A stretch of DNA of 64,000 bases from Thermoplasmata archaeon (GCA_027314165.1 DAHVCH010000001.1:44590-108589); one strand, 5' to 3'; counted from the first letter of the stretch, positions 27,168-35,769 are shown. Notes: generated by a model not told the origin, from the letters alone. Numbers and translations: made by a program.

Positions 27168-28496
27168 TCAGACCTCGCGCGCGGAGTCGACCAGGTCCCG
27201 CAGGAGCGGCATCCAGCCCACCTTCGAGGACAGCGCAGTACGGAGGGCAACGCCGGTCACGGCAGGGTGGCCCGAGGGCCCCGCCGTCATCCAGTCGTGG
27301 AAGAGCTGGGTGAGCATCTCGGGGTACTCCGAATAGATCCGGGAGTTCCACTTCACGCGGTCCATTCCTGCGAACCGCTCGAAGTCCGGCAACACGTGGG
27401 CCCGGACGAGCCGGTCCCCGTACGCGGAGAGCTTCGAGGAGGAGAAGTCCTTCGAGCTGAGCGCGTCGAGCGCGCTGTCCGCCGCCAGGATCCCGCTACG
27501 TGCCGCGTAGCTCATTCCCTGGATCACGATGCCGTTGGAGAAGACGAACCCCGCCGCGTCCCCCGCCACGAGATAGCCGTCCCCCCACAGCCGGTCCGGC
27601 CGGGAGGCGTAGCCGTCAGGGATGAGCTTCGCGCCGTACTCCACGAGCTCGCCCCCTCTCACGAGCGGCTCGATCGCAGGATGCAGCTTGAACCGCTCGA
27701 CGATCTCGTGCGAGGCGACGCCGCGGCCCTTCAGCGAGCCCAGTTGGACGATCATGCCCAGCGACAGGGTGTCCCGGTTCGTGTAGAGGAACCCGCCCGC
27801 CATGACGCCGGGAGGCAGGAATCCGAGGACCCACTCCTGGGCCCGGCCTTCCGTGCCCTGCACCCCGAAACGGTCCTCGATGACGCTCGGGTCGAGCTGG
27901 TACACCTCCTTCACGCCGACCTCCGTGTGGTCCTCCGGCAGGCGTTGCTGGCCCTGGTTGGCGCGCGGCGGGTTCCCGCGACGGATCTCGGTGCCGAGCG
28001 TCGTCCGGGAGTTGTAGCCGTCCGTGACGATGGTGACCGGGGCGGTCATCACCTCACCGCTCTGCACCACTCCGCGCACCTTGCCGTTCTCGACATGCAG
28101 CTTGTCCACCGGGACCGCGCTCACCAGCGTCGCTCCGGCTTCCTCGGCCTTCTTGGCCAGCCAGGCGTCGGTCCTCGCCCGCAGCACGGAGTGCGCGTTG
28201 TAGGGCGGACGGGTCCAGCTCTCGTCGCGGTACTCGAAGCTGAGCGCCTTATCCTTGGTGAGGAACCCGAAGCGCTTCGAGACGATGTGCCGCTCGAGCG
28301 GCATCTCCTCCTGCCACTTGGGCAGGATGGGGTCCAGGTCGTGGCCCCAGAGTATCCCTCCAGAGAGGTTCTTCACACCCGGTTCGGCGCCGCGCTCGAG
28401 CAGGAGGGTGTTCGCCCCCTTCTGGGCGAGCCGGATCGCTGCGGAGCACCCCGCGAAGCCGGCCCCCACGACGATGGCGTCGAAGTCGTCCCCCAT
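27168..28496 (-). CDS. fixC: FixC-type electron transfer flavoprotein-quinone oxidoreductase
   Basis: 442 residues. FAD enzyme of the geranylgeranyl reductase/FixC group: the dinucleotide motif G-x-G-x2-G is at 11-16 (VVGAGFAGCSAAI), followed by ERGAEPGVKNLSGG, which is characteristic of FixC, and the second FAD motif GDGYLVAGDAAGFVFSNGIVIQGM. It takes electrons from ETF and reduces membrane quinone. FixC normally works with the small ferredoxin-like FixX, often encoded directly after it; here the next 54 bp hold no gene and the following gene converges, so FixX must be elsewhere or absent. It is 1.7 kb from etfA and in the opposite orientation. Confidence 0.92.
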   Translation of the reverse strand: MGDDFDAIVVGAGFAGCSAAIRLAQKGANTLLLERGAEPGVKNLSGGILWGHDLDPILPKWQEEMPLERHIVSKRFGFLTKDKALSFEYRDESWTRPPYNAHSVLRARTDAWLAKKAEEAGATLVSAVPVDKLHVENGKVRGVVQSGEVMTAPVTIVTDGYNSRTTLGTEIRRGNPPRANQGQQRLPEDHTEVGVKEVYQLDPSVIEDRFGVQGTEGRAQEWVLGFLPPGVMAGGFLYTNRDTLSLGMIVQLGSLKGRGVASHEIVERFKLHPAIEPLVRGGELVEYGAKLIPDGYASRPDRLWGDGYLVAGDAAGFVFSNGIVIQGMSYAARSGILAADSALDALSSKDFSSSKLSAYGDRLVRAHVLPDFERFAGMDRVKWNSRIYSEYPEMLTQLFHDWMTAGPSGHPAVTGVALRTALSSKVGWMPLLRDLVDSAREV

Positions 28497-28553
28497 GTCC
28501 CGGTGGACCGAGGTCCTTCGGGCGATAAAGGGCGCGGGCGAACGTCTCCCCGC

Positions 28554-29315
28554 TCAACGAGCGGGGGACACCAGTCCGCGCAAGCGCTGCTGGGCTTCCT
28601 CGATGGTCCTTTCGAACTCGATGGGGCGAGGCACCCCGGGCCACTCCTCGTTGCCCATGGCCTGGCGGTTGCCTCCGAACTCGGCGCTGATCCGGACCGT
28701 GCCGTATCTGAACAGCCTCTGCCAGACCTTCTGGCTGACGTCCACCCCACGCACTTGGAGGAGCTGGACCTCGTCGTAGTCCTTGCCCAGGATCCCGCTC
28801 TGGCGGATGACCCGGGTGCTGGTCACGACGTACACCGTGCTGGCGTAGTGCAGCCAGCGCACGCCGAAGTAAAGGATCCCGATGATGAGCAGAACGACCG
28901 CCGTGATCTCGTACGCGCTGACGAGGGACGCGCTGGGGTTGGATTGGGACAACGGGCCCGGGAGCGCCGGGACGAACCCGAGCGCGGCAGCGTTCGTCGC
29001 CGTCTTGACGATCATGAGGTCGAGCACGACGATCACCGCAAGGACCAGCGTGGGGACCGGCAGGTAGGTCCATCGCGTGGGGCGGGTCTCCCAGAGCAGC
29101 TTCTCGCCCTGGGTCATGTACGTCGCTCGCAGGAAGCGAGGGGACTTCGTGTCGAGAGACACCGACGGCCGAGGGATCTCCGGGATCACGGGCGGAGGAG
29201 GGACCGCCGAGGGGCCGATATCTCCGGTCGGGGTTCGGGCGGAAGGGGAGCCCCCCACTCCCGGGCCCGGCGGCAGACCCTGAGACCCTTGCGGACTCGG
29301 TGTCGACATGTTCAC
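28554..29315 (-). CDS. Membrane protein with bacterial-type PH domain (YdbS/bPH2-like)
   Basis: 253 residues from GTG 29315, or 251 from ATG 29309; a TATA box at 29336-29341 allows either as a leaderless start. A Pro/Gly-rich N-terminus of about 55 residues is followed by LRATYMTQGEKLLWETRPTRW, typical of the entry to bPH2 proteins. Two TM helices follow at about 86-108 and 132-155. The PH domain has the usual YVVTSTRVIRQSGILGKDYDEVQLLQVRGVDV pattern. Such proteins are membrane-associated and of unknown role. It lies just upstream of fixC, 57 bp apart on the same strand, so the two may be cotranscribed. Confidence 0.8.
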   Translation of the reverse strand: MNMSTPSPQGSQGLPPGPGVGGSPSARTPTGDIGPSAVPPPPVIPEIPRPSVSLDTKSPRFLRATYMTQGEKLLWETRPTRWTYLPVPTLVLAVIVVLDLMIVKTATNAAALGFVPALPGPLSQSNPSASLVSAYEITAVVLLIIGILYFGVRWLHYASTVYVVTSTRVIRQSGILGKDYDEVQLLQVRGVDVSQKVWQRLFRYGTVRISAEFGGNRQAMGNEEWPGVPRPIEFERTIEEAQQRLRGLVSPAR

Positions 29316-29335
29316 TCAGATGGAGAACTCTCCGC

Positions 29336-29341
29336 TTTATA
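29336..29341 (-). promoter_or_regulatory. TATA box of the PH-domain gene (and possibly fixC)
   Basis: The minus strand reads tataaa, the best match to the archaeal consensus in the window, 23-29 bp before the two candidate start codons. Confidence 0.65.
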
Positions 29342-29402
29342 CCTAGGTGGTGGACCCGGGGCCGCGGTCCGGCCCCCCTGACCGCACCCGCGCTCCTCGG
29401 CT

Positions 29403-29409
29403 TCAAATG
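29403..29409 (+). promoter_or_regulatory. TATA box of the amidohydrolase
   Basis: tcaaatg-type element centred 27 bp before ATG 29433. Confidence 0.55.
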
Positions 29410-29432
29410 CGAGGGGGGGTCCTAGGGCCCGG

Positions 29433-30287
29433 ATGGGGATCACGGACTGCCACGTGCACATCAACCCCGTCGGGGAGATGCTGCCCGCGGCTCGTGCCAC
29501 CATCTCCGACCACCATCTCGACTTCCAGCAGATCGAGCGCTACCTTCGGGAGCCCGAGCTCTTCCTCGCCTACATGGACCGCTGCGGGGTCGAGCGGTCG
29601 GTGCTCATCAATTACGTGAGCCCCGAGGTCATCGGGTACACGGAGAAGGTCAACGACTTCGTGGCCGACTACGTGCGCGCCGATCCCAAGCGCCTCGTGG
29701 CCGTGGGGTCCGTCCATCCCCGACGCCATACCGACCCGTTGCGAGCGATCTGGGAGCTTCGGGAGAAAGGCATCCGGGGGATCAAGCTCCACCCCTCGCA
29801 TCAACTGTTCGCCCCGAACGAGTACACGCCGGACCGCGGCAACAACACGCAGCTCGGAGCCATCTACCGCGCGTGCGAGGAGCACCGGCTCCCGGTCATC
29901 TTCCACACCGGGACCTCGATCTTCCCTGGTGCGAGGAACCGGTACGCCCAACCGATCCTTGTGGAGGACGTGGCCATCGACTACCCCGACCTCACGATCG
30001 TCCTCGCGCACGGGGGACGCCCGTTCTGGACGGAAGAGGCGATGTTCCTCACCCGACGCTTCAAGAACGTCTACCTCGAGGTCTCGGGGGTCCCCCCCGA
30101 GAAGCTGCTCACCTACTTTCCCGACCTGGAGCGGCTTTCGGACCGGGTCATCTTCGGGAGCGACTGGCCAGGGCCGGGCGTCAAGGACGTGGCGGACAAC
30201 CTCGCGCGGTTCGCGAAGAGCGGCCTTTCGGCAGAGGCCCGGGAACGCATCCTCACGCACAACGCGGAGCGGGTCTTCCCGCGGTGA
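29433..30287 (+). CDS. Amidohydrolase_2 family metal-dependent hydrolase
   Basis: 284 residues forming a TIM barrel. Metal ligands are visible as Asp5-x-His7-x-His9 (TDCHVHINP), the conserved IKLHPSHQLF, the His in VIFHTGTS, the AHGGRPF loop and the late Asp in FGSDWPGPG. This is the ACMSD/uracil-5-carboxylate decarboxylase-like group, which acts on aromatic carboxylates or similar ring compounds; the exact substrate is not known. It is transcribed from its own TATA box and lies 38 bp upstream of the separately promoted aIF1A gene. Confidence is high for the superfamily and low for the reaction. Confidence 0.88.
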   Translation: MGITDCHVHINPVGEMLPAARATISDHHLDFQQIERYLREPELFLAYMDRCGVERSVLINYVSPEVIGYTEKVNDFVADYVRADPKRLVAVGSVHPRRHTDPLRAIWELREKGIRGIKLHPSHQLFAPNEYTPDRGNNTQLGAIYRACEEHRLPVIFHTGTSIFPGARNRYAQPILVEDVAIDYPDLTIVLAHGGRPFWTEEAMFLTRRFKNVYLEVSGVPPEKLLTYFPDLERLSDRVIFGSDWPGPGVKDVADNLARFAKSGLSAEARERILTHNAERVFPR

Positions 30288-30293
30288 GCCCCG

Positions 30294-30303
30294 CTTGAAA
30301 TAG
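30294..30303 (+). promoter_or_regulatory. TATA box of the aIF1A-nnr operon
   Basis: cttgaaatag, centred 27 bp before the GTG start at 30326. Confidence 0.6.
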
Positions 30304-30325
30304 TCCGGCCCTTCTCGGAGCCCAC

Positions 30326-30802
30326 GTGCAGGACGGAGCACCCCCCGAGAAGGTGGCTCCACCCCCGGACGGCGAGGAGCCGGAAGGCGGGGAGGAGACG
30401 CCCTCAGATGCCCCGGCTGCGCCCGCGCCTGGGGCCGTCCAGAAGATCGTCGACGCGGGGGAGGAGATCGGTCGTCTTCCGCTTCCCCGACGCGACCGAG
30501 GGGAGATCTATGCGGTCTCGAACCAGCTCCTCGGCGCCGCCCGCATCCGGGTGATGTGCGAGGACAACGTCTCGAGGATGGGGCGGATCACCGGCAAGAT
30601 GAAGAAGAAAATGTGGGTTCGTGAGGGCGACCTTCTCATCGTCCGCCCCTGGGGCTTCCAGGAAGGGAAGTCCGACATCATCTTCCGGTACAGCCGGACG
30701 CAGTCGAACTACCTCTCGCGCCACAAGATGCTACCCGCCTCCGTGGACTTCTTTGGCGGGGACCTCCCTCCGGAACCGGAACGGCCCCGACGGAGACGAT
30801 AG
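30326..30802 (+). CDS. Translation initiation factor aIF1A with acidic N-terminal extension
   Basis: 158 residues from GTG. The OB-fold core spans about 58-135 and matches the IF1/eIF1A family: GEIYAVSNQLLGAARIRVMC, RMGRITGKMKKKMWVREGD and DLLIVRPWGFQEGKSDIIFRY. It binds the A site of the small ribosomal subunit during initiation. The core is preceded by about 45 residues rich in Pro, Glu and Ala, much longer than the short basic N-tail of usual aIF1A, and is followed by a basic RPRRRR end. The start is supported by the TATA box. nnr follows after 8 bp. Confidence 0.92.
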   Translation: MQDGAPPEKVAPPPDGEEPEGGEETPSDAPAAPAPGAVQKIVDAGEEIGRLPLPRRDRGEIYAVSNQLLGAARIRVMCEDNVSRMGRITGKMKKKMWVREGDLLIVRPWGFQEGKSDIIFRYSRTQSNYLSRHKMLPASVDFFGGDLPPEPERPRRRR

Positions 30803-30810
30803 GTCCGACG

Positions 30811-32352
30811 ATGGTCGCACGACCCCTGGACCCCAGGGAGGTCCAGGTTCTCGAGGCCAACGCGGTGGCCCGGGGCGTCTCGATCGACCAGCTGATGGAC
30901 AACGCTGGCCACGTCGTGGCCGCCGAGGCGAGCCGCCACCTGCCGCCTCCGCCTGCCGCCGTCGGGATCGTCTGCGGACTGGGGAACAACGGAGGGGATG
31001 GGCTGGCCGCAGCCTCCGTGCTCGCCTCGCAAGGCTACCAACCCCGCATCTGGCTCATCGGAGAACCGGGCAAGCTGCGTACCGTCGCGGCCCGCCGGCG
31101 ATGGGACCTGGTCTCGGGCCTTCGCTACGTGAAGGCGGGTGCCCCGACCGCCGCGGACCTTCGCGGCCTCCCTCTCGTCATTGATGCGATGTTGGGCACG
31201 GGGGGACGAGGTCCTCCCCGGGAGCCCTACCATTCTGCGATCGAGGAGATCATCTCCTCAGGGGTCCCGGTGCTCTCGGTCGACCTCCCTACGGGGCTCG
31301 GCAGTAGCTCCGTTCTCCGCGCGCGCTGGACCGTGGCGTTGGAGGTTCTCAAGGAGGGGATGGACGGTCCGGCATGTGGGGAGGTCACGGTGAGCTCGAT
31401 CGGCATGCCTCAAGAGGCCCACCGCGAGACCGGGGTGGGAGAGATGGCGCTCTTCCCGGTCCCTTCCCCCGCGACCCGCAAGAGCGACTCCGGTCGCGTC
31501 GTGGTGGTCGGGGGAGGCCCGTACGCGGGCGCGCCTTTCCTCGCGGGGATGGGCGCCCTCCGAGCCGGCGCAGACATGGTGATCGTGCTGGTGCCGGGCG
31601 CCGTGGCGGACCTCGTTCAAGGCTACTCCCCACAACTGATCGTTCGGGCGGTGGGACGCGGGGCTCAGTTCACCGAGGAGGATTCGGAGGAGCTGGCGGA
31701 GCGCACCTCCAAGGCCCGACCCACCGCGATCCTCGTGGGCAATGGCGTCGGCGAAGCCCCCGAGACCCTGGCCGGGCTCGAAAAGTTCCTTCAGTGGGCC
31801 CTGCCGAGCTACCCCTGCGCGGTGGACGCGGATGGGTTGCGGGTCCTCTCGCACCGCGGCGGACGCCCCTTCCCTGGGCAGTCCGCGACCCGGCTGCTCC
31901 TCACCCCGAACCTGAGGGAGTATGCCCATCTCGCTTCTCCCGAAGCCCGGGCGAGCGAAGCTCCCGGGGAAGAGGATGTGCGCCGAACTGCGGCCCGTTT
32001 GCGGGCGACGGTCTTGGTCAAGGGCGCGGTGGACGTGGTCTCGGACGGAGAAGAGACCAAGGTCAATCGGACCCACCATCCGGCAATGGTCGTCGGGGGG
32101 GCCGGCGACGTGCTGGCGGGAGTCACGACCTCCCTGCTCGCCAGGGGACTGTCGCCCTTCCAAGCCGGCCGTCTCGCGACCTACTGGACGGGTCGGGCAG
32201 CCGTGGAGGCGTTCGAGCGGGTCTCCTACGGCCTACTTCCCTCCGACCTGCTCGATCAGCTCGGACCTGCCCTCAAGCGAGGGCTCGAAGAATTGAGACG
32301 GATCTCCGACCCGGGCCGGCCGGTCTCCCCGTCCTCTTCCCCTCACGAGTAG
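30811..32352 (+). CDS. nnr: Bifunctional NAD(P)H-hydrate epimerase / ADP-dependent dehydratase
   Basis: 513 residues. It repairs hydrated NAD(P)H in the cytosol. The N-terminal YjeF_N epimerase domain (about 1-210) has VCGLGNNGGDGLAAASVL and the conserved Asp in VIDAMLGTG. The C-terminal ribokinase-like dehydratase (about 220-495) has VVVGGGPYAGAPFLAGM, LLLTPNLREYA, VLVKGAVDVVSDG and the catalytic GGAGDVLAGV. Fusion of both domains is usual in bacteria and archaea. It follows aIF1A after 8 bp, and its last 10 bp overlap the end of the convergent bud32 gene. Confidence 0.95.
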   Translation: MVARPLDPREVQVLEANAVARGVSIDQLMDNAGHVVAAEASRHLPPPPAAVGIVCGLGNNGGDGLAAASVLASQGYQPRIWLIGEPGKLRTVAARRRWDLVSGLRYVKAGAPTAADLRGLPLVIDAMLGTGGRGPPREPYHSAIEEIISSGVPVLSVDLPTGLGSSSVLRARWTVALEVLKEGMDGPACGEVTVSSIGMPQEAHRETGVGEMALFPVPSPATRKSDSGRVVVVGGGPYAGAPFLAGMGALRAGADMVIVLVPGAVADLVQGYSPQLIVRAVGRGAQFTEEDSEELAERTSKARPTAILVGNGVGEAPETLAGLEKFLQWALPSYPCAVDADGLRVLSHRGGRPFPGQSATRLLLTPNLREYAHLASPEARASEAPGEEDVRRTAARLRATVLVKGAVDVVSDGEETKVNRTHHPAMVVGGAGDVLAGVTTSLLARGLSPFQAGRLATYWTGRAAVEAFERVSYGLLPSDLLDQLGPALKRGLEELRRISDPGRPVSPSSSPHE

Positions 32353-32966
32353 CGCACGCGCCCCTGGATCTCCTGCGCCCGCTCCTCGACCTCGGCATGC
32401 CCCTGGGGGAACGCCGCGCGGTACCCGGCGAGGAACCGCGCGAAGAGAGGCTCCGCATCGGAGCAGAGCGTGTTCAGGTCCTCGCGGACCAGGTGCAGGT
32501 CGACGCCGAGGGCTTCGAGGCTGGCGGCTCGGGCGCCCAGAGAGAGGTCCAGCAGGGCCACGTTGCCCTCGCAGGAGAGGACGTTCGACGCGGTGAGGTC
32601 GCCGTGCGAGATCCCCGCGCGGTGGAGCTGTCCCAGGGCGTGGCCCCATTGCTCGCACGCGGTCCCCCGGTTGGCCTCCGTTCCCCCCGCCTCGGTGAGC
32701 ACCGCGGCGAGGGTGGGTCCTTCGAGCTTCTCCAGCATGAGGGAGGAGGCCTCGAGGTCCACGTCGAGGACCACGGGGGTCCGAACCCCCGCGCGTCGGG
32801 CCTCCCGCAGCAAGCGCACCTCCGTTCGTAGACGCTCGCCCCTCAGGCGGCGGTCCAGGGCGGGGTGCCGGTAGCGCTTGACCGGACGGGTCTTCCTCAC
32901 ACAAGAGAGCCCGAGGAAGGTCTCCTCTCCGACGACCGCCTCGGCGCCTTCTGCTCGGACGACCAA
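32343..32966 (-). CDS. bud32: Bud32 kinase/ATPase, KEOPS complex subunit
   Basis: 207 residues, the normal size of stand-alone Bud32. In KEOPS it supports Kae1 in making t6A on tRNAs that read ANN codons. The small kinase fold shows Lys29 in RPVKRYRHPALD, the RTEVRLLREARRAGVRTP segment typical of the family, the catalytic loop HGDLTASNVL and the metal-binding Asp in LLDLSLG. Many archaea fuse Kae1 and Bud32; here Bud32 is separate and no Kae1 lies in the window. It is 22 bp downstream of speB on the same strand and so is likely in an operon with it. Confidence 0.93.
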   Translation of the reverse strand: MVVRAEGAEAVVGEETFLGLSCVRKTRPVKRYRHPALDRRLRGERLRTEVRLLREARRAGVRTPVVLDVDLEASSLMLEKLEGPTLAAVLTEAGGTEANRGTACEQWGHALGQLHRAGISHGDLTASNVLSCEGNVALLDLSLGARAASLEALGVDLHLVREDLNTLCSDAEPLFARFLAGYRAAFPQGHAEVEERAQEIQGRVRYS

Positions 32967-32988
32967 GGGTCCTACCTCTGCGCGCAGC

Positions 32989-33882
32989 TCAGGGGGCGGG
33001 GTGGCCGTTCCCTTGGCGGTGCTTCTCGACCCTGAGGATCGCCTCGCGGGCGATCCGCGCGGCCAGCGCGCTGGTGTTGCCCTGGTCCCAGGGCGGGGAG
33101 ACCTCCATAATGTCGAGGCCGACCAGTCGGTCGGCGGTAGTGTCGATGATGGTCTTCACATCGAAGGGGGAGAGGCCGAACGGCTCGGGGGTCCCGGTGG
33201 CCGGCGCGTAGGCGGGGTCGATGCCGTCAATGTCGAGCGAGATGTAGACCTTCTCGGTCCCGAGGTGCTCGACCGCCTTCCTGAGGACGGAGGCGACCCC
33301 CTGTTCATGGATGTCGTAGCTCGAGTAGTAGCGCATCCCGATCCGGTCGTTGTCCTGCTTCTCCTCCCGGCACATGGACCGGACCCCGAGGACGACCAGG
33401 CGCTTCGCGCCGAGGTGCTCCACCATGCGGCGAGCGGAACAGGCGTGACTGCGTCGGTCCCCGAGGTAGACCTCCCGGAAGTCGAGGTGAGCGTCCAGGT
33501 AGAGCACACCGACGGACTCGTTCTTCTTCAGAGCCTCGACCACCGGGGCGGCGCAGGCATGGTCCCCCCCGAACGTGATGACGAACTTCTCCTCCTCCCA
33601 GAGGGGCGCGACGACCTCGCGGACCCCCTTCGCCATGTCCTCCGCGTTGCCGAACTCCTCGGTGTTCCCCATGTCGTGGATCGCCACCTCGGAGAGGTCA
33701 ATCCCGGTCTCGAAGTTGTAGGTCTCGAAGTTCCACGAGTGCTGCCGAATGGCGTCGGGTCCGAACCGGGCGCCCGGCCGAAACGAGGTGGTCCGGTCGA
33801 AAGGGACTCCCAGGACCACGTAGCGGGCTTCTTTGAGGTCGGCGTTCGCGTCCGCGAAGGTCGGAAGCTGCATGGCGGTCAT
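32989..33882 (-). CDS. speB: Agmatinase / ureohydrolase
   Basis: 297 residues from ATG 33882 (ATG 33873 is possible). All manganese-site motifs of the arginase family are visible: GGDHACAAP, DAHLDFREV and SLDIDGIDPAYAPATGTPEP. The ending VVEVSPP-like GLDIMEVSPPWDQGNTSALAA is typical of agmatinases. It would split agmatine to putrescine and urea in archaeal polyamine synthesis. A TATA box lies 32 bp upstream, and bud32 follows after 22 bp. Confidence 0.93.
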   Translation of the reverse strand: MTAMQLPTFADANADLKEARYVVLGVPFDRTTSFRPGARFGPDAIRQHSWNFETYNFETGIDLSEVAIHDMGNTEEFGNAEDMAKGVREVVAPLWEEEKFVITFGGDHACAAPVVEALKKNESVGVLYLDAHLDFREVYLGDRRSHACSARRMVEHLGAKRLVVLGVRSMCREEKQDNDRIGMRYYSSYDIHEQGVASVLRKAVEHLGTEKVYISLDIDGIDPAYAPATGTPEPFGLSPFDVKTIIDTTADRLVGLDIMEVSPPWDQGNTSALAARIAREAILRVEKHRQGNGHPAP

Positions 33883-33910
33883 CGACGGACGTCGACCACG
33901 CCGGGCTCCC

Positions 33911-33918
33911 TATAAGCC
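33911..33918 (-). promoter_or_regulatory. TATA box of the speB-bud32 operon
   Basis: The minus strand reads ggcttata, centred 32 bp before ATG 33882. Confidence 0.55.
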
Positions 33919-33997
33919 TCCGCCGACCGATCGCTTCCGTCCCCGTGCCCACGCGGAAGAGGAACTGGGGAGAGCACGTCGTGGCTCGCGCCCAGCT

Positions 33998-35329
33998 TCA
34001 CGGCATGGAGGTCACGATGGCCATGACCACCGTGTCGGAGGCGACCTGCGTGGGAAGGGCGATTCCCCCGAGCAGGTCAGCCTCCGCGAAGTACGCTTCG
34101 AGGTAGTTCTGCGTCGCGTTCACCGCGTCGTAGATCATCCCGTGGCCCGAGCTCAGGTTCTGCTCGACCTCTGCGGGAGAGAGACTGGCCCCGCTCCCAT
34201 TCAGCAGCAGTTGCGGGTCCTGGAGCGTCCCCAGGTGGTAGGCCACGCCCCCGACGACGAGGAAGGGTATCTCTCCTGCCGAGTCGTACGCGGACACATA
34301 GCTGACCTCCGGGAGTCCGACCGAGGGGATCGAGATCTGCTGATTGTTGGTCCCGACCTTGGGGTCCCACGAGAGGAAGGGGCTCATGGACCCGGCGCCG
34401 GCGAGGTCGATCCCGGGAGTCCCGGGGTAGATATCGGTGGGAGAGGAGGTGGTGAACTGACTTCCCACCCCGATGCCGAATGCCGCCAAGGCCCGGGCGA
34501 GCGCCCAGCTCGACGCATCACAGTACGGGCAGGCATTCGAGCTCAGGAAGAACACGACAGGTCTCCCCTGGTCCGTGAACGGTTCGCACGTCGCGTTCCC
34601 ACGCACGTTCCACCCGACATCGCCCGCTACGGAAGGACCGGTCGAGAAGCTGTTGGCGGGCGCCAACGAACAAGAGGCCGTCAGTGGCGTGGAGTTCCGT
34701 AGGGCTCCCAGGTAATGCCAACCGACGAGTCCGACCGCCAGCCCGGAGGCGAGGATGACCGCCCCGATCGTCAGGATGGCCAGGCTCCTGTGGGCGGGGG
34801 ATGACAGGCCTCCGAAGGGTCGCGAGGGCGACGAAGCGCCACCCCTGCGCACCAGGTTCGAGGTATCCGGCCCTCCCGTCGCAGCCCCTGGAGCGGGGGG
34901 GTGATCCACGGAGGCCAAGCGCGAGGCGAGGCTCGTCACCGGACCCAGGAGGAGGACCGGAAGGAGGGCGCCCGCTCCTCGGCGATCCGCTTGGCGGTGC
35001 AGGATCCTGAGCCTCGTGCCCGCCGGGACGGGCGAGAGCTCGAACACGACGTTCTCGGGGACCCCCCGGTCGGGCGTCCACTGAAGCTCGAGGCGCCGGG
35101 TCGGCAGGCTCTCCAAGACCGTTCCCCTGACGTGTTGGCGACGACCGGACTCGTCCTGGACCTCGAGGTCGAGATGCCCCGAAGGTCTCAGTTCCAGAGT
35201 GCCTGGGCCCAACCATCGGGACCGAAGAGCGGGATCGACGAGGTAGTTCCAGACCACCTCGGGAGGCGCGGGGAGAACGCGATCGATCTCGACCGCGCCC
35301 TCCTCCAACTCGGGAGCCCCGGCGCTCAT
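33998..35329 (-). CDS. Fusion: SRPBCC (AHSA1-like) domain, TM helix and extracytoplasmic DUF929 thioredoxin-like domain
   Basis: 443 residues. The ATG overlaps the stop of the upstream ArsR gene (ATGA). Residues 12-130 form a START-like SRPBCC/AHSA1 domain: VEIDRVLPAPPEVVWNYLVD opens it, RSRWLGPG follows, and a terminal helix ends it. A Pro/Ser linker leads to one TM helix at 182-206. Residues 215-443 are a DUF929-type thioredoxin-like domain with VVFFLSSNACPYCDASSWAL, in which Cys267 and Cys270 form the CxxC, and PFLVVGGVAYHLGT near the end. The N-terminal domain should be cytoplasmic and the redox domain outside. ArsR plus AHSA1 pairs are common in bacteria; joining AHSA1 to a redox ectodomain is not something I know. 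It has two DUF929 paralogues at 53-55.5 kb. Confidence 0.88.
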   Translation of the reverse strand: MSAGAPELEEGAVEIDRVLPAPPEVVWNYLVDPALRSRWLGPGTLELRPSGHLDLEVQDESGRRQHVRGTVLESLPTRRLELQWTPDRGVPENVVFELSPVPAGTRLRILHRQADRRGAGALLPVLLLGPVTSLASRLASVDHPPAPGAATGGPDTSNLVRRGGASSPSRPFGGLSSPAHRSLAILTIGAVILASGLAVGLVGWHYLGALRNSTPLTASCSLAPANSFSTGPSVAGDVGWNVRGNATCEPFTDQGRPVVFFLSSNACPYCDASSWALARALAAFGIGVGSQFTTSSPTDIYPGTPGIDLAGAGSMSPFLSWDPKVGTNNQQISIPSVGLPEVSYVSAYDSAGEIPFLVVGGVAYHLGTLQDPQLLLNGSGASLSPAEVEQNLSSGHGMIYDAVNATQNYLEAYFAEADLLGGIALPTQVASDTVVMAIVTSMP

Positions 35330-35658
35330 GACGCGGTCCCTCCTTTGGGCAGGCGCTTTTTCAGCTCGCGCTCCAGCGCGCGCACCCTGCGGTTCCAGGA
35401 GCCGCGGGTACGGTCCAGCCACTCCTCGGTTTCCCGCAGTCCGTCAGGGTTCAGCTGGTAGACGCGGCGTTGCGCCTCGGCGCGCACGGAGACGAGGCCC
35501 GCCTCCCTCAACCTTCGCAGATGCTGGGAGACCGCCGGTTGGCTGAGCTGAAAGGTCCGGACGATCTCTCCGGCGGACCTTTCACGGTCGGCCAGGAGTT
35601 CCATGATCCGTCGCCGGGTCGGGTCCGCTAGCGTCTCGAAGGCCAGCACAGCCACCAT
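35326..35658 (-). CDS. ArsR-family wHTH repressor
   Basis: 110 residues from ATG 35658; a TATA box at 35669-35677 is nearer the right distance for GTG 35649. ADPTRRRIMELLADRERSAG, SQPAVSQHLRRLREAGLVSV and RRVYQLNPDGL give a clear ArsR winged helix. No cysteine pair for metal sensing is present, so it is of the non-metal ArsR type that usually sits beside an SRPBCC gene. It probably represses its own operon with the SRPBCC-DUF929 fusion. The ligand is unknown. Confidence 0.92.
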   Translation of the reverse strand: MVAVLAFETLADPTRRRIMELLADRERSAGEIVRTFQLSQPAVSQHLRRLREAGLVSVRAEAQRRVYQLNPDGLRETEEWLDRTRGSWNRRVRALERELKKRLPKGGTAS

Positions 35659-35668
35659 AACGATGCGC

Positions 35669-35677
35669 GAATATAAG
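35669..35677 (-). promoter_or_regulatory. TATA box of the arsR operon
   Basis: The minus strand reads cttatattc. The centre is 24 bp from GTG 35649 and 15 bp from ATG 35658, which argues for the shorter ArsR product. Confidence 0.55.
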
Positions 35678-35769
35678 GGGCTTTGGATATTCGACCGCCG
35701 CCTGTCCGCCCAAGGGGTCGGTTTTTAATGCCCGCTTCCGTGCCTCGCCCCCGAGGCCAGGTGCGCACC

